49,792 nt of DNA, taken from positions 1 through 49,792 of the forward strand of contig JAFEAJ010000042.1 in the NCBI GenBank assembly GCA_018266455.1. Reading direction: 5' to 3'. Below, in pieces: positions 1 to 9,209 of the stretch. Each line of letters starts with the position of its first letter. Positions within the stretch are counted from its first letter, which is position 1. Made by a program: the position numbers and the translations under genes. Origin of the DNA: Bacteroidota bacterium. Lineage in GTDB: Bacteria > Bacteroidota > Bacteroidia > Chitinophagales > Chitinophagaceae. The notes under the pieces are model-generated. The model worked only from the letters and a program-made list of their open reading frames with translations, ran no database searches and was not told the DNA's origin.

Positions 1-2
1 TA

Positions 3-56
3 ATTGCGAGGAAGGATTACACTAATCCCGTGCAGATGGTAGATGAACAAAATTAA
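3..56 (+). CDS. C-terminal end of an unidentified protein (partial)
   Basis: The window opens inside a reading frame that starts at base 3 and stops with TAA at 54-56. It gives 17 residues, polar and charged, ending in VDEQN. A short hairpin follows at once, which fits the end of a gene. The piece is too short to assign a family. The frame could also be open by chance. Confidence 0.35.
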   Translation: MARKDYTNPVQMVDEQN

Positions 57-60
57 AACG

Positions 61-80
61 GGCCTGGTAAGGCCTTCATT
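61..80 (+). terminator. Possible weak hairpin terminator
   Basis: GGCCT (61-65) and AGGCC (70-74) form a 5-bp stem with a 4-base loop, followed by a T-rich run (TTCATTT). It lies five bases after the stop codon of the partial gene. The stem is short and the T tract interrupted, so termination is only a suggestion. Confidence 0.35.
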
Positions 81-441
81 TCAGTGTGCAGGTTTTATTG
101 TTTTATTCCTGTTTTTCGATCCGGCCCCACTATCCCCGTTTATTTATTAAGTATTTAGAGTGATGTTGAAATTAAGGAGGAATATAGAAATATCCCTCCT
201 AAGGGGCAGTTAACAACCTGCTGCCCGCGTATGATGAACTTAAACCATTGCTGTGGGTTAAAAGACCTCAATCAGTTTGCAAAAATATCTTTTGAAGGAT
301 TTCGGGTGAAGGAAATGAGATTAACCTGCAAATTACTGCGACGAAAAAATAGAACCTGGCGCGAATGGAATTTTAAACCATCGTATATAGCCCTGGCACA
401 AGGGCGTGGGGCGGGTTGTTGCGCATCTTTCAATGCCATCG
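81..441. other. Gene-free stretch with two small hairpins
   Basis: No convincing gene is present. Two inverted repeats lie side by side: AGGAGG (175-180) with CCTCCT (195-200), extended inward by four more pairs after one mismatch, and GGGCAG (204-209) with CTGCCC (221-226). Neither has a T tract on either strand. Short open frames here and overlapping the end of the next gene show no family signature. Confidence 0.5.
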
Positions 442-2661
442 TTACAATTGCCTTAAATAACTGATCTTCGCCATTACATGGTTTTCCGATTGGTTGACGG
501 TATGCATTAAATCGCTTACCGCTCCGTGGTTGTAAATAATATACACATATGATAACGGTTTGTATTCCCATGAAAAACGGACATTATAACTCTGTGAATT
601 ATCTAATGCGTTTTTCTGGTAAAACCCGATAAGCTGCAAACGCGGGTTCACTGCAAACCTGCCCTGAATGATGTAAAGATCAACAGTGCTGTTCCCGGTT
701 GTGATCCCTACGTTCATAAAATGATTGCGGTTGAACTCTGCTAAAACGGATATATGGGGTATCGGAGACAGTTGTAATTTCAAGTCGGCCGATACCAATT
801 TGCCATTAAAATATCCGCCCCATTTAATGTCGCCGATAAAGCTGATGAATGTTGAAGGGTCTGTAGTGAACATCACTTCATTGAACACATAATGGTAAGC
901 GCCGGGCGCAATTTTTACATTCAACGGGGCGAAAGTATCCGTCAGGAATTTATAAACAGGATTTATGCTATATCCCAAATAAGCACCGCTTTGGAAATTG
1001 AGCCACAACGGAAAAAAATACAAGCTCCTTTCTATAAACTTTCCTGTGGAAGCCTGCCAATAAAATTCAGGTAAAAAACCCGGCTCGAATGCACGGAGGA
1101 TTTTTTTGAAAGGAAGCAGTTTGCCACGATAATAATAGTTTATGCCCGGTGTTGTGCCTATCACATCGGTGCGTGAAACAAAGCCCATCTGGGGATCAAA
1201 ATTTTTTGTAACAATGGATTGGGTGTACCATATTTTATAATGGTTGGTGGAATTATAATACTGTGCAAACCCTGCAAAGCCCTGCTGGTTGGTGTTGCTG
1301 GTGTTGGTAAAAGTAAATATGGTGTTTAGCGACTGCGATTGCCCCAGCCGGAAAAACCCATCAATGGTGCCTGCGGTGTTGGTGCCTGCAGAACTATTTT
1401 TTAAAGTGAGCAATCCTCCTATCCGGTTCTGGCCCCCGAAATTTTTTGAATACCTGCCAACAAAAAAATTGGTAGCAGGGTCGGTTGCTGTTCCTTTCTG
1501 TCGCATAATAATAGCGCCGTAATTTTGTTTGGAAGACCTGCTCACGAACCTGCCGCCCGCAACAATAGGCACCGGGTTGCCAACAGAGTCCAGCCCAATT
1601 GCCCTGCTGAAAAATGGCTGTATGTGCATGAACCCTCCCGAACCATCGTACGACTGTTGTATTCCCGGGCTGAACAAGGAAGCGTTCTCTAAAAAAAATT
1701 GCCTTTTTTCCGGGAAGAAAACGGAGAACTGGCTTACATTATTTACCTGCAAATCGGCATCAGCCTGTGCAAAATCGGTATTCACAGTGAGGTCTAAAAT
1801 ATTGTTTGGGTTGATTGCCCATTTGATGTCGCCGCCAATTTTCAAGTTTGACTGGTTGGCCTTCACAGTAGAATCAAACCCGGTGTAATTATCCACGGCG
1901 CCTAATAAATAAGGCTGTATGCGGATATTCGATTTCGGCGGCGGCGGCCGCAGGTTTTTTAATGTGCCGGCATATTCCATTCTCGAAGCGCTGAAGGCCC
2001 TCGGGAAGGGAGAGAAGGCGGTGATCTCATTCGTGAGCCTGCGGTTCCTGTATGCATTGAAGCCCCAGTCCTGGACAGAATCTGTTGACTTCTTATAGCG
2101 CAGGGTTTGCCAGGGAATTTCTATTTCAGCAGACCAGCCCGAATCGGTCCTGTTGGTGCGCACTTTCCAGAGGCCGTCCCAGTCGATATCAAAATACAGG
2201 TCGTCAAAACTCAGGTAATCGCGCTGTACGCCGTAGGCATTTGTGGCGAAGCACATGGCATTCCGCCTGTCATTAAAGCCATCGAATGCGAGGGTGACCA
2301 AATCGTTGGCAAGAAAGTTGAAATCGCGCTTAAAATCAATAGCACGTATAGCTTTTTTTCCTAGTGGGTCCTTTGCGAAAATGCCAATATAAAGGTCTTG
2401 TTTATTGTACAATACTTTAATAAATGTTTCGCAAGTTGGGGCTTCCCCCTGGTAAGGCTCAATTTGAGTGAATCGTGGCGAAGGGCTTGCCAGTTGCCAT
2501 TCGGGTTCGTTCAATACCCCGTCAATATGTAAAGAAGAATGGATCTGAACCGCATTGATTTCTTTCTTTACAGAATCAGGCTTAAAGATATCTGCGGGTT
2601 GGGCACTGCTTTCATATACAAATAAAGAAAGCAAACAAATCAGGGTTAGTTTTGGTAGCAT
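442..2661 (-). CDS. DUF5916 protein with N-terminal CBM9-like domain
   Basis: A 739-residue exported protein. Residues 1-20 form a signal peptide ending in SSAQ. Residues about 35-230 resemble the CBM9-like fold of this family (IDGVLNEPEW near the start, then a WSAEIEIPWQTLRY segment). The rest is rich in alternating aromatic/polar strands (FSVFFPEKRQFFLENASLF, then many short beta-like segments up to the C-terminal KISYLRQL), as expected for the DUF5916 part, probably an outer-membrane barrel. The DUF5916 family is common in Bacteroidota; its function is not established and a role in carbohydrate binding or surface export is only inferred. It is transcribed away from the DUF1080 gene, with a 128-base shared upstream region. 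No clear consensus promoter was found there. Confidence 0.88.
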   Translation of the reverse strand: MLPKLTLICLLSLFVYESSAQPADIFKPDSVKKEINAVQIHSSLHIDGVLNEPEWQLASPSPRFTQIEPYQGEAPTCETFIKVLYNKQDLYIGIFAKDPLGKKAIRAIDFKRDFNFLANDLVTLAFDGFNDRRNAMCFATNAYGVQRDYLSFDDLYFDIDWDGLWKVRTNRTDSGWSAEIEIPWQTLRYKKSTDSVQDWGFNAYRNRRLTNEITAFSPFPRAFSASRMEYAGTLKNLRPPPPKSNIRIQPYLLGAVDNYTGFDSTVKANQSNLKIGGDIKWAINPNNILDLTVNTDFAQADADLQVNNVSQFSVFFPEKRQFFLENASLFSPGIQQSYDGSGGFMHIQPFFSRAIGLDSVGNPVPIVAGGRFVSRSSKQNYGAIIMRQKGTATDPATNFFVGRYSKNFGGQNRIGGLLTLKNSSAGTNTAGTIDGFFRLGQSQSLNTIFTFTNTSNTNQQGFAGFAQYYNSTNHYKIWYTQSIVTKNFDPQMGFVSRTDVIGTTPGINYYYRGKLLPFKKILRAFEPGFLPEFYWQASTGKFIERSLYFFPLWLNFQSGAYLGYSINPVYKFLTDTFAPLNVKIAPGAYHYVFNEVMFTTDPSTFISFIGDIKWGGYFNGKLVSADLKLQLSPIPHISVLAEFNRNHFMNVGITTGNSTVDLYIIQGRFAVNPRLQLIGFYQKNALDNSQSYNVRFSWEYKPLSYVYIIYNHGAVSDLMHTVNQSENHVMAKISYLRQL

Positions 2662-2789
2662 CGTTAGGGAAGTAAAGCTTTATAATCTATTCTCAAATTT
2701 CACGCTATTTGGTAGAACCGCTCAAGGGCTATGGTTCATTGATTGTTCATTAAATTTCAATTCCCTTATATTTATAGGATACATGGATC

Positions 2790-3521
2790 ATGATAAAAAA
2801 GAGTGAATATATCATTTTTTTGGGAGTAGCTTGGTTGGTTGCATTATTGTTTTCTTCCTGCACCGGTACAAAAGACCAGAATAACCAATTGACAGAAAGA
2901 GAAAAGCAAGAAGGATGGAGACTGCTTTTTGATGGCGCCTCTGCCAATGGCTGGCATTTGTATAATAATGGGAAAATCGATTCACAGTGGGTTGCAAAAA
3001 ACGGTGAGTTGTACTGCAATACCAATTTCAGGATAGCGCACCAGGACATCATCACTGATGAGGAGTTTGAAAATTTTGATTTAAAGTTCGAGTGGAAGAT
3101 AGCAACAGCCGGCAACAGCGGTGTATTTATTAATGTGACCGAAAGGAATGACCTTGCCACAGCCTGGGCATCTGGCCCCGAATACCAGTTGCTTGAAAGT
3201 TCCAACCCTGATTATGGAGTGCCAAACAAACGTTCAGGCTGCATGTTCGGGTTTGCTTCCCAGATAAATGCAGTAGAGCCCAAAGCTCAAGGGCAGTGGA
3301 ACCAATCAGAGATCACACAGGAGGGGGGCAAAGCAGCATTCTATTTAAACGGGATATTGACAGCACAGCAGGACTTCCATTCGCCCGCCTGGACGGAGAT
3401 GATTGGCAAGACCAATTTCTCTCACTTTCCTGAATATGGCAAACGAACCAAAGGACATATCGGCTTGCAATATTGGCTGAAAGGCATTTTCTTCCGGAAC
3501 ATTAAGATCAAAAAGCTTTGA
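2790..3521 (+). CDS. DUF1080 lipoprotein (3-keto-disaccharide hydrolase family)
   Basis: A 243-residue protein with a lipoprotein signal: a hydrophobic stretch ending in LLFSSC (residues about 20-25), so it is probably anchored in the periplasm or on the surface. The body matches the DUF1080 / 3-keto-disaccharide hydrolase family: GWRLLFDGASANGWHLY at the start of the domain, then FDLKFEWKIATAGNSGVF, GPEYQLLE, and GHIGLQYW near the end. Some family members hydrolyse 3-keto-glycosides; the substrate here cannot be read from the sequence. Chosen start: the ATG at 2790, directly before the Lys-rich signal. An upstream ATG at 2783 is out of frame. No partner oxidoreductase lies next to it. Confidence 0.88.
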   Translation: MIKKSEYIIFLGVAWLVALLFSSCTGTKDQNNQLTEREKQEGWRLLFDGASANGWHLYNNGKIDSQWVAKNGELYCNTNFRIAHQDIITDEEFENFDLKFEWKIATAGNSGVFINVTERNDLATAWASGPEYQLLESSNPDYGVPNKRSGCMFGFASQINAVEPKAQGQWNQSEITQEGGKAAFYLNGILTAQQDFHSPAWTEMIGKTNFSHFPEYGKRTKGHIGLQYWLKGIFFRNIKIKKL

Positions 3522-3759
3522 GCGATGGTGAATGAAGTTTGTGCGCATGCAACACAAATGATTTTGCAGGTAGTGCCCGGGCCCCGATGGCTGCATTTCA
3601 TTGATCCGAACGGTGCTTCTCAGTTCTGTTAACACAATTGCACAACATGCGGGCCAGGGAATCATGCGCCTGGGCACATCATCAAAAAACAATCCACAGT
3701 TTGCTCACACCTGTTCATGGCATGCGGTATGCCAGTTCTCTTTTCACTAACTTGCGCCT

Positions 3760-4554
3760 ATGCAGCAATACCTCGATCTGCTTGATCATATTTTGAATAA
3801 AGGCATTCCCAAAACCGATCGAACGGGAACCGGAACTGTCAGTTGCTTTGGATACCAGATGCGCTTCAGCCTGGAAGACGGGTTCCCTCTTGTTACCACC
3901 AAGAAACTGCACCTCAAAAGCATTGTTTATGAATTGTTATGGTTTTTAAGAGGGGAAACCAATATCAGGTATTTAAAAGACCATGGCGTAAGCATTTGGG
4001 ATGAATGGGCCGATAAGAATGGAGAACTTGGTCCGGTTTATGGCAGGCAATGGAGAAGCTGGCAAGGCGCCGATGGCAAAACGGTTGACCAGGTTTCTCA
4101 GCTTATCGAACAAATTAAAAAAACACCCGATAGCCGCAGGTTGATAATAAGCGCATGGAATGTGGCAGACCTTCCCGAAATGGCATTAATGCCCTGTCAT
4201 GCCTTGTTCCAGTTTTATGTGGCTGAAGGCAGGCTCAGTTGCCAGTTGTACCAGCGCAGTGCCGATGTTTTTTTGGGAGTGCCTTTCAACATCGCATCAT
4301 ACGCCCTGCTGACCATGATGGTGGCACAGGTTTGCGATTTGCAACCGGGAGAATTTGTGCACAGTTTTGGCGATGTCCATCTGTATAATAATCACATCGA
4401 GCAGGCAAAGCTGCAGCTCACGAGGACGCCCTTCCCATTGCCATCAATGCACATTGATCCATCCGTCAAAAATATTTTTGATTTTGAATATGAAGATTTC
4501 AAACTGGAAAATTATCAATGCCATCCGGCAATCAAAGCCGCAGTAGCTGTGTGA
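3760..4554 (+). CDS. thyA: Thymidylate synthase
   Basis: A 264-residue protein, the same length as E. coli ThyA. It methylates dUMP to dTMP with 5,10-methylene-tetrahydrofolate, releasing dihydrofolate. The catalytic Cys is C146 in [12 protein letters not shown]. The dUMP-binding loop [12 protein letters not shown] and the [13 protein letters not shown] segment are intact, and the N-terminus [12 protein letters not shown] is typical. It sits 87 bases upstream of folA on the same strand. This is the usual pairing, as FolA recycles the dihydrofolate made here. No consensus promoter was recognised in the 238 bases before it. Confidence 0.98.
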   Translation: MQQYLDLLDHILNKGIPKTDRTGTGTVSCFGYQMRFSLEDGFPLVTTKKLHLKSIVYELLWFLRGETNIRYLKDHGVSIWDEWADKNGELGPVYGRQWRSWQGADGKTVDQVSQLIEQIKKTPDSRRLIISAWNVADLPEMALMPCHALFQFYVAEGRLSCQLYQRSADVFLGVPFNIASYALLTMMVAQVCDLQPGEFVHSFGDVHLYNNHIEQAKLQLTRTPFPLPSMHIDPSVKNIFDFEYEDFKLENYQCHPAIKAAVAV

Positions 4555-4641
4555 CCCTTTTCTAAAAAGGAATTTGACATGAATTTCAAAATAACTATTG
4601 TTTATTAACCACTTTTAATAGGCCCTTTGCGGGGTTAGGAC

Positions 4642-5148
4642 ATGACAATCTCACTTATCGTCGCGGCATCTGAAAACAATGTGATCGGAAAGGACAACCA
4701 GTTGTTATGGCGATTGCCCAACGATATGAAATTTTTCAAGAACACCACATGGGGAATGCCTGTAATTATGGGAAGAAAAACTTTTGAATCAATGAACGGA
4801 GATCCTTTGCCGGGAAGATTCAACTTTGTGGTCACGCACCAGCAGAAATGGGAAACAGGCAGTGCTAAAGTAAAGACCGCGTATTCACTTGAAGAGGCAA
4901 TTGGCCTGGCAAAACTAACCGATTGCAGGGAAGTGTTCATTATCGGGGGAGGGAAAGTATATGAAGAATCCATGCCGCTGGCAGACAAAATCTACATGAC
5001 CCGCGTTCACACAGTGACAGATGGCGACACTTTCTTCCCCGAAATAAATCAAACGGAATGGCAGCTCGGGCCCTGCATGGATTTCCCTGCCGACGATAAA
5101 CACGCATTTGCGTATAGCATACAGGTTTGGCTGAAGAAAAAAAAATGA
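4642..5148 (+). CDS. folA: Dihydrofolate reductase
   Basis: A 168-residue DHFR that reduces dihydrofolate to tetrahydrofolate with NADPH. The family signatures are in order: ISLIVAASENNVIGKDNQLLWRLPNDM (substrate-site WRLPxD, with the acidic Asp), GMPVIMGRKTFES (NADPH-binding), FIIGGGKVYEESMPLADKIYMTRV, and DGDTFFPEI near the end. It follows thyA closely and overlaps the next gene by an ATGA junction at 5145-5148, so thyA, folA and the methyltransferase are probably co-transcribed. Confidence 0.98.
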   Translation: MTISLIVAASENNVIGKDNQLLWRLPNDMKFFKNTTWGMPVIMGRKTFESMNGDPLPGRFNFVVTHQQKWETGSAKVKTAYSLEEAIGLAKLTDCREVFIIGGGKVYEESMPLADKIYMTRVHTVTDGDTFFPEINQTEWQLGPCMDFPADDKHAFAYSIQVWLKKKK

Positions 5149-5945
5149 TGTATTCCAAATTAAAAATTGCGGCCAAATATCTTCAATACTGCTTCACCGC
5201 ATCCAACGGCAAAGGGCACGGCATCCACTCTCCGTTTGTTTTTGATTTTATTGTGCATGTGCTGAATGATAAGAGGCATTTTTATGCTTATTCGCAGGTT
5301 GAAGCGCTTCGGCAACAATTATTAACAGAAAGCAACATTATTCATGTGGAAGATTTTGGGGCTGGTTCATCAATGATAAAGACAAACCAGCGCAGTATTT
5401 CCTCGATTGCCAGGTTTTCGGCAAAAAGTAAAAAATGGGGGCAACTGTTATTCCGTATTGCAAATTATTATCAGCCAAAAACAATTGTTGAACTGGGCAC
5501 CTCTTTAGGTTTGTCTTCTGCCTATCTTGCGTCTGCTGATCCAAAATCAAAACTTTTTACTGTGGAAGGCTCATCGGAAATTGCACTTGCAGCGCAGGGC
5601 AATTTCCGGTCGCTTCAACTGCACAACATTGAATCATTGACAGGCAACTTTGATGATGTGCTGCCGGGGCTGTTGAAAAAAAATGATTCATTCGATCTTG
5701 CTTTTATTGACGGGAACCACCGCCGTGATCCGACTTTGAAATATTTTCGCATGCTATCAGATCGCTCCAGGCCATCATCTATTATTATTTTTGATGATAT
5801 ACACTGGAGCACTGAGATGGAAGAAGCATGGGAAATAATAAAAGCATCTGAAAAGGCAGCTTTATCGATCGACCTTTTTTTTATGGGCATTATTTTTTTT
5901 AGAAATGAGTTTAAAGTAAAACAGAATTTTTCGATCAGGTTTTAA
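5145..5945 (+). CDS. Class I SAM-dependent methyltransferase (O-methyltransferase-like)
   Basis: A 266-residue protein. Motif I is IVELGTSLGLSSAYLAS, followed by an acidic ribose-binding residue at FTVEGSSE. DLAFIDGNHRRD is the motif seen in class I O-methyltransferases of the catechol/caffeoyl-CoA type, and IIIFDDIHWS follows. The substrate is not predictable. The start is taken as ATG 5145, which overlaps the folA stop (ATGA); a second ATG follows directly at 5148, and a TTG at 5127 is open but less likely. The C-terminal end (IDLFFMGIIFFRNEFKVKQNF) is unusually Phe-rich. Translational coupling to folA is likely, but a functional link is not implied. Confidence 0.88.
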   Translation: MMYSKLKIAAKYLQYCFTASNGKGHGIHSPFVFDFIVHVLNDKRHFYAYSQVEALRQQLLTESNIIHVEDFGAGSSMIKTNQRSISSIARFSAKSKKWGQLLFRIANYYQPKTIVELGTSLGLSSAYLASADPKSKLFTVEGSSEIALAAQGNFRSLQLHNIESLTGNFDDVLPGLLKKNDSFDLAFIDGNHRRDPTLKYFRMLSDRSRPSSIIIFDDIHWSTEMEEAWEIIKASEKAALSIDLFFMGIIFFRNEFKVKQNFSIRF

Positions 5946-6005
5946 AAATGCTTAATTTCATTGCCGGAAAGGAACTGGCACTCTATAAAAATATTTGTTG
6001 CACAC

Positions 6006-7121
6006 ATGACTATTGGCGTTTTGGCTGAACCGGATTTTGATAGCAGGGTTTCTGTACTGCCCGAAAGCATATCACCTCTTATTAAAAAAGGCATACAGGT
6101 TTTGATTGAGACAAATGCAGGCTCGGCCGCATTTGCTAATGATGGCGATTATTCTAAAAGCGGGGCTGTCGTTAAACCAGCAGAAGAAGTAGCCGCATCG
6201 TCTGATATTATCTTGTCCATAAATCGGCCACAACCATCGCTTATCGGCCGTCGGTCGTCAACCATCCTCATCGGTGTTTACCAACCGCTGCACAATCCAG
6301 GCTTTATCCGCGACTGGGCTAAACAAAGCCTGACTGTTTTCAGCCTTGACATGCTGCCCCGTACTACCCGTGCGCAAAGTATGGATGTGCTCAGTTCCCA
6401 GGCAAATATTGCAGGCTATAAGGCTGTGCTGCTTGCAGCAGATAGGTATCCCCGTTATTTCCCCATGTTCATGACTGCTGCCGGTAGCATTCCTCCGGCA
6501 AAGGTGTTGGTGCTCGGGGCAGGCGTGGCAGGGCTGCAGGCCATTGCTACCGCACGCAGGCTTGGCGCCGTGGTAGAAGTATTTGATACCCGCCCAGCCG
6601 TAAAAGAAGAAGTGAAGAGCCTCGGCGGAAAATTTATTGAAGTGGATGGTGCAGCAGATGCGTCAAAAGCAGGAGGGTATGCCGTAGAACAATCGGAAGA
6701 ATTTAAGCATAAACAACAATCAAAAATTGCAGAGAGCATTTCTAAAGCCGATGTGGTGATCGCTACTGCGCAAATCCCCGGGAAAAAAGCCCCGGTATTG
6801 GTTACTAAAGATATGGCAAGCGCTATGAAAAAAGGCTCCCTGATCGTTGACCTGGCCGCAGCTACAGGAGGAAATACCGAGCTTACAAAAAATAATGAGA
6901 CCGTGGATTTTAATGGCGTGCGCATTATTGGCGATTCCCTGCTTGCTTCATCAATGCCTTATGATGCCAGTAAAATGTATGGCAAGAATGTGCTGAACTT
7001 TTTGCAACTTATTATCGATAAGGAAGGGAAGTTGAATTTGAATTTTGAAGATGAACTGGTGAAAGGCGCCTGTATGGCCCATAACGGAGAAGTGACCAAT
7101 GAAAAACTAAAGAGCTTGTGA
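6006..7121 (+). CDS. pntAA: NAD(P) transhydrogenase alpha subunit, NAD-binding part
   Basis: A 371-residue dI domain of the proton-translocating transhydrogenase. It transfers hydride between NADH and NADP+ coupled to proton entry. The N-terminus MTIGVLAEPDFDSRVSVLP and the Rossmann motif VLVLGAGVAGLQAIATARRLGA followed by VEVFDTRPAVKEEVKSLGG are typical, as is the segment AQIPGKKAPVLVTKDM. The chosen start is ATG 6006, which aligns with the usual family N-terminus; an open upstream frame from 5961 looks like non-coding leader. The alpha subunit is split: the membrane part is encoded by the next gene, as in Rhodospirillum-type enzymes. Confidence 0.95.
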   Translation: MTIGVLAEPDFDSRVSVLPESISPLIKKGIQVLIETNAGSAAFANDGDYSKSGAVVKPAEEVAASSDIILSINRPQPSLIGRRSSTILIGVYQPLHNPGFIRDWAKQSLTVFSLDMLPRTTRAQSMDVLSSQANIAGYKAVLLAADRYPRYFPMFMTAAGSIPPAKVLVLGAGVAGLQAIATARRLGAVVEVFDTRPAVKEEVKSLGGKFIEVDGAADASKAGGYAVEQSEEFKHKQQSKIAESISKADVVIATAQIPGKKAPVLVTKDMASAMKKGSLIVDLAAATGGNTELTKNNETVDFNGVRIIGDSLLASSMPYDASKMYGKNVLNFLQLIIDKEGKLNLNFEDELVKGACMAHNGEVTNEKLKSL

Positions 7122-7300
7122 CTTTTGGTTTTATTATGTTGCTTCGTGCATTGGTATGTTATGCGGGGGAATGGCTCATGTGACTGAGAAGATAGGGGAG
7201 CTGCATTCGGTTTGGTTGTTGAACAATCAATTTCAAATCCTGGTGATGAATATCAATAGGGCCTGATATCTGAAAAATCAAGTACAAGTAAAAATACAGT

Positions 7301-7618
7301 ATGGGAACCATCTTACATTGGATATCCTCCAACCAGCAAATGATCTATATCGTGATCCTGATGATTTTCCTCGGAGTGGAGGTCATTGGCCGCGTGCCAA
7401 GTGTGTTGCACACGCCATTAATGAGCGGGGCGAATGCGGTTCATGGAGTAGTGATTATAGGCGCTATCATAGTTATGGGCAAAGCAGAAAGTGATAATTA
7501 CCTGGCATTGATATTGGGCTTTCTTGCAGTTGTGCTGGGCACAGTGAATGTGGTAGGCGGGTTTGTGGTTACTGACAGGATGCTGGAAATGTTCAGGAAC
7601 AAAAAAACAAAAAATTAA
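7301..7618 (+). CDS. pntAB: NAD(P) transhydrogenase alpha subunit, membrane part
   Basis: A 105-residue membrane protein with three hydrophobic segments (about residues 14-34, 45-60, 66-90). It contains the dII-type signatures EVIGRVPSVLHTPLMSGANA and VVLGTVNVVGGFVVTDRMLEMF, matching the short PntA2 proteins that pair with a separate NAD-binding subunit. It builds part of the proton channel with PntB. It lies 179 bases after pntAA, an unusually long gap within this operon in which I see no gene or hairpin, and 131 bases before pntB. Confidence 0.94.
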   Translation: MGTILHWISSNQQMIYIVILMIFLGVEVIGRVPSVLHTPLMSGANAVHGVVIIGAIIVMGKAESDNYLALILGFLAVVLGTVNVVGGFVVTDRMLEMFRNKKTKN

Positions 7619-7749
7619 AAGCCGAAAGCTAAACCGGTTTTGGGACAATAAAAGTGTATCCTGTGAAAAAAATTCAATAACAAGATAATTGATCAGCTGA
7701 TTTAGAAAAGAAAACAGGGCGATTTCTAGGTTTTAAATATTGATTTTTA

Positions 7750-9171
7750 ATGCAACTACTTGCCGTTATATATATTATTGCTGCTGTCACATTCATCCTC
7801 GGGCTAAAAATGTTGTCTCACCCTGCAACTGCTCGCAAAGGAAACTTAATTGCAGCAGCGGGGATGGCAATAGCCATTATAGGCACTATTTTTTTATACG
7901 AGCACGATGGCAGGAATCTGCACAATTACACCTGGATGTTTGCAGCCATTATTATTGGCAGTGCGATTGGCACCCTGGCTGCTAAAAAAGTGAAGATGAC
8001 GGCAATGCCCGAAATGGTAAGCCTTTTTAATGGAATGGGCGGCGCTTGTGCTGCGCTGATTTCGATCAGCGAGTTCCAGGATATAGGAATTGAAGCAGCT
8101 CCCGGGCTGCATATAAATATTTTACCAGAAGGCGGTCAAAGCAGGCTGTTGATTATCCTGCTGGGGTTAATTATTGGCTCGGTATCATTTGCCGGCAGCA
8201 TCATTGCCTGGGGCAAATTGAATAGCCGAATCAAAGACTTCGCTTTTAAAGGGCAGCACCTTTTAAATATATTGTTGCTCATTGCCATACTATTTGTTGC
8301 TGCTTATTTAGTTTTCAATATTAACGATGGGAATTTTTATCTTTTCTACTTTGTTTTTGCCGCGTCACTACTTTATGGCATTCTTTTCGTGTTTCCCATT
8401 GGTGGCGCAGATATGCCCGTGGTCATTTCGTTATTGAATTCGTTCACCGGGGTGGCTGCTGCCTGTGGCGGTTTTTTATACGACAATAAAGCAATGCTGA
8501 CGGGCGGTATCCTTGTCGGTTCCGCAGGCACCTTACTTACTGTTTTAATGTGCAAAGCCATGAACCGTTCGCTCACAAATGTGCTGATTGGGTCATTTGG
8601 CGCAAGCGCTGCTACAACCGGAACTAAAAAGGAGCATGGGGCCTACAAAGAAATTTCTCTCAGCGATGCGGCTATGGTAATGGCGTATGCGCACAAAGTA
8701 ATGATCGTGCCGGGATATGGCCTGGCTGTGGCGCAAGCGCAGCATGCCTGCCATGACCTGGAGAAATTGTTGGCTGAAAAAGGCGTTGACGTAAAATATG
8801 CCATTCATCCCGTAGCAGGCCGTATGCCCGGCCACATGAATGTGCTGTTGGCCGAAGCAGACGTGAGCTATGATAATTTGTTGGAGATGGAAGAGGCCAA
8901 TGAAGAATTTTCCTCAACCGATGTAGTACTGGTGCTTGGCGCGAATGATGTGGTTAATCCTGCTGCTAAAAACGATCCCGCTTCTCCTATTTACGGCATG
9001 CCAATTTTAGAAGTGGAACTGGCTAAAACCTGCATCGTGAACAAACGCAGCATGAAGCCTGGTTATGCTGGGATCGAGAACGATCTTTTTTTCCGCCCCA
9101 AAACGTCCATGCTTTTTGGAGACGCAAAAAAGGTGCTGCAGGACCTGATCGGGGAAATAAAAAACATGTGA
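7750..9171 (+). CDS. pntB: NAD(P) transhydrogenase beta subunit
   Basis: A 473-residue protein. The N-terminal part holds about eight to nine hydrophobic membrane segments (residues about 1-265) with the family motif EMVSLFNGMGGACAAL. The C-terminal NADP-binding dIII domain carries VPGYGLAVAQAQH, YAIHPVAGRMPGHMNVLLAEA, VLVLGANDVVNPAA and NKRSMKPGYAGI, all diagnostic. With PntAA and PntAB it forms the membrane transhydrogenase that supplies NADPH. The start ATG 7750 directly precedes the first membrane helix. Confidence 0.97.
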   Translation: MQLLAVIYIIAAVTFILGLKMLSHPATARKGNLIAAAGMAIAIIGTIFLYEHDGRNLHNYTWMFAAIIIGSAIGTLAAKKVKMTAMPEMVSLFNGMGGACAALISISEFQDIGIEAAPGLHINILPEGGQSRLLIILLGLIIGSVSFAGSIIAWGKLNSRIKDFAFKGQHLLNILLLIAILFVAAYLVFNINDGNFYLFYFVFAASLLYGILFVFPIGGADMPVVISLLNSFTGVAAACGGFLYDNKAMLTGGILVGSAGTLLTVLMCKAMNRSLTNVLIGSFGASAATTGTKKEHGAYKEISLSDAAMVMAYAHKVMIVPGYGLAVAQAQHACHDLEKLLAEKGVDVKYAIHPVAGRMPGHMNVLLAEADVSYDNLLEMEEANEEFSSTDVVLVLGANDVVNPAAKNDPASPIYGMPILEVELAKTCIVNKRSMKPGYAGIENDLFFRPKTSMLFGDAKKVLQDLIGEIKNM

Positions 9172-9209
9172 TTGCAGTACCGGTGGGCAATAACAGATAG
9201 TTCTTAGAT

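Noticed and set aside
2739..2774. TTG and TATATTTA ahead of the DUF1080 gene
   Set aside because: It would start transcription within about ten bases of the ATG, and the -7 box lacks the final G.
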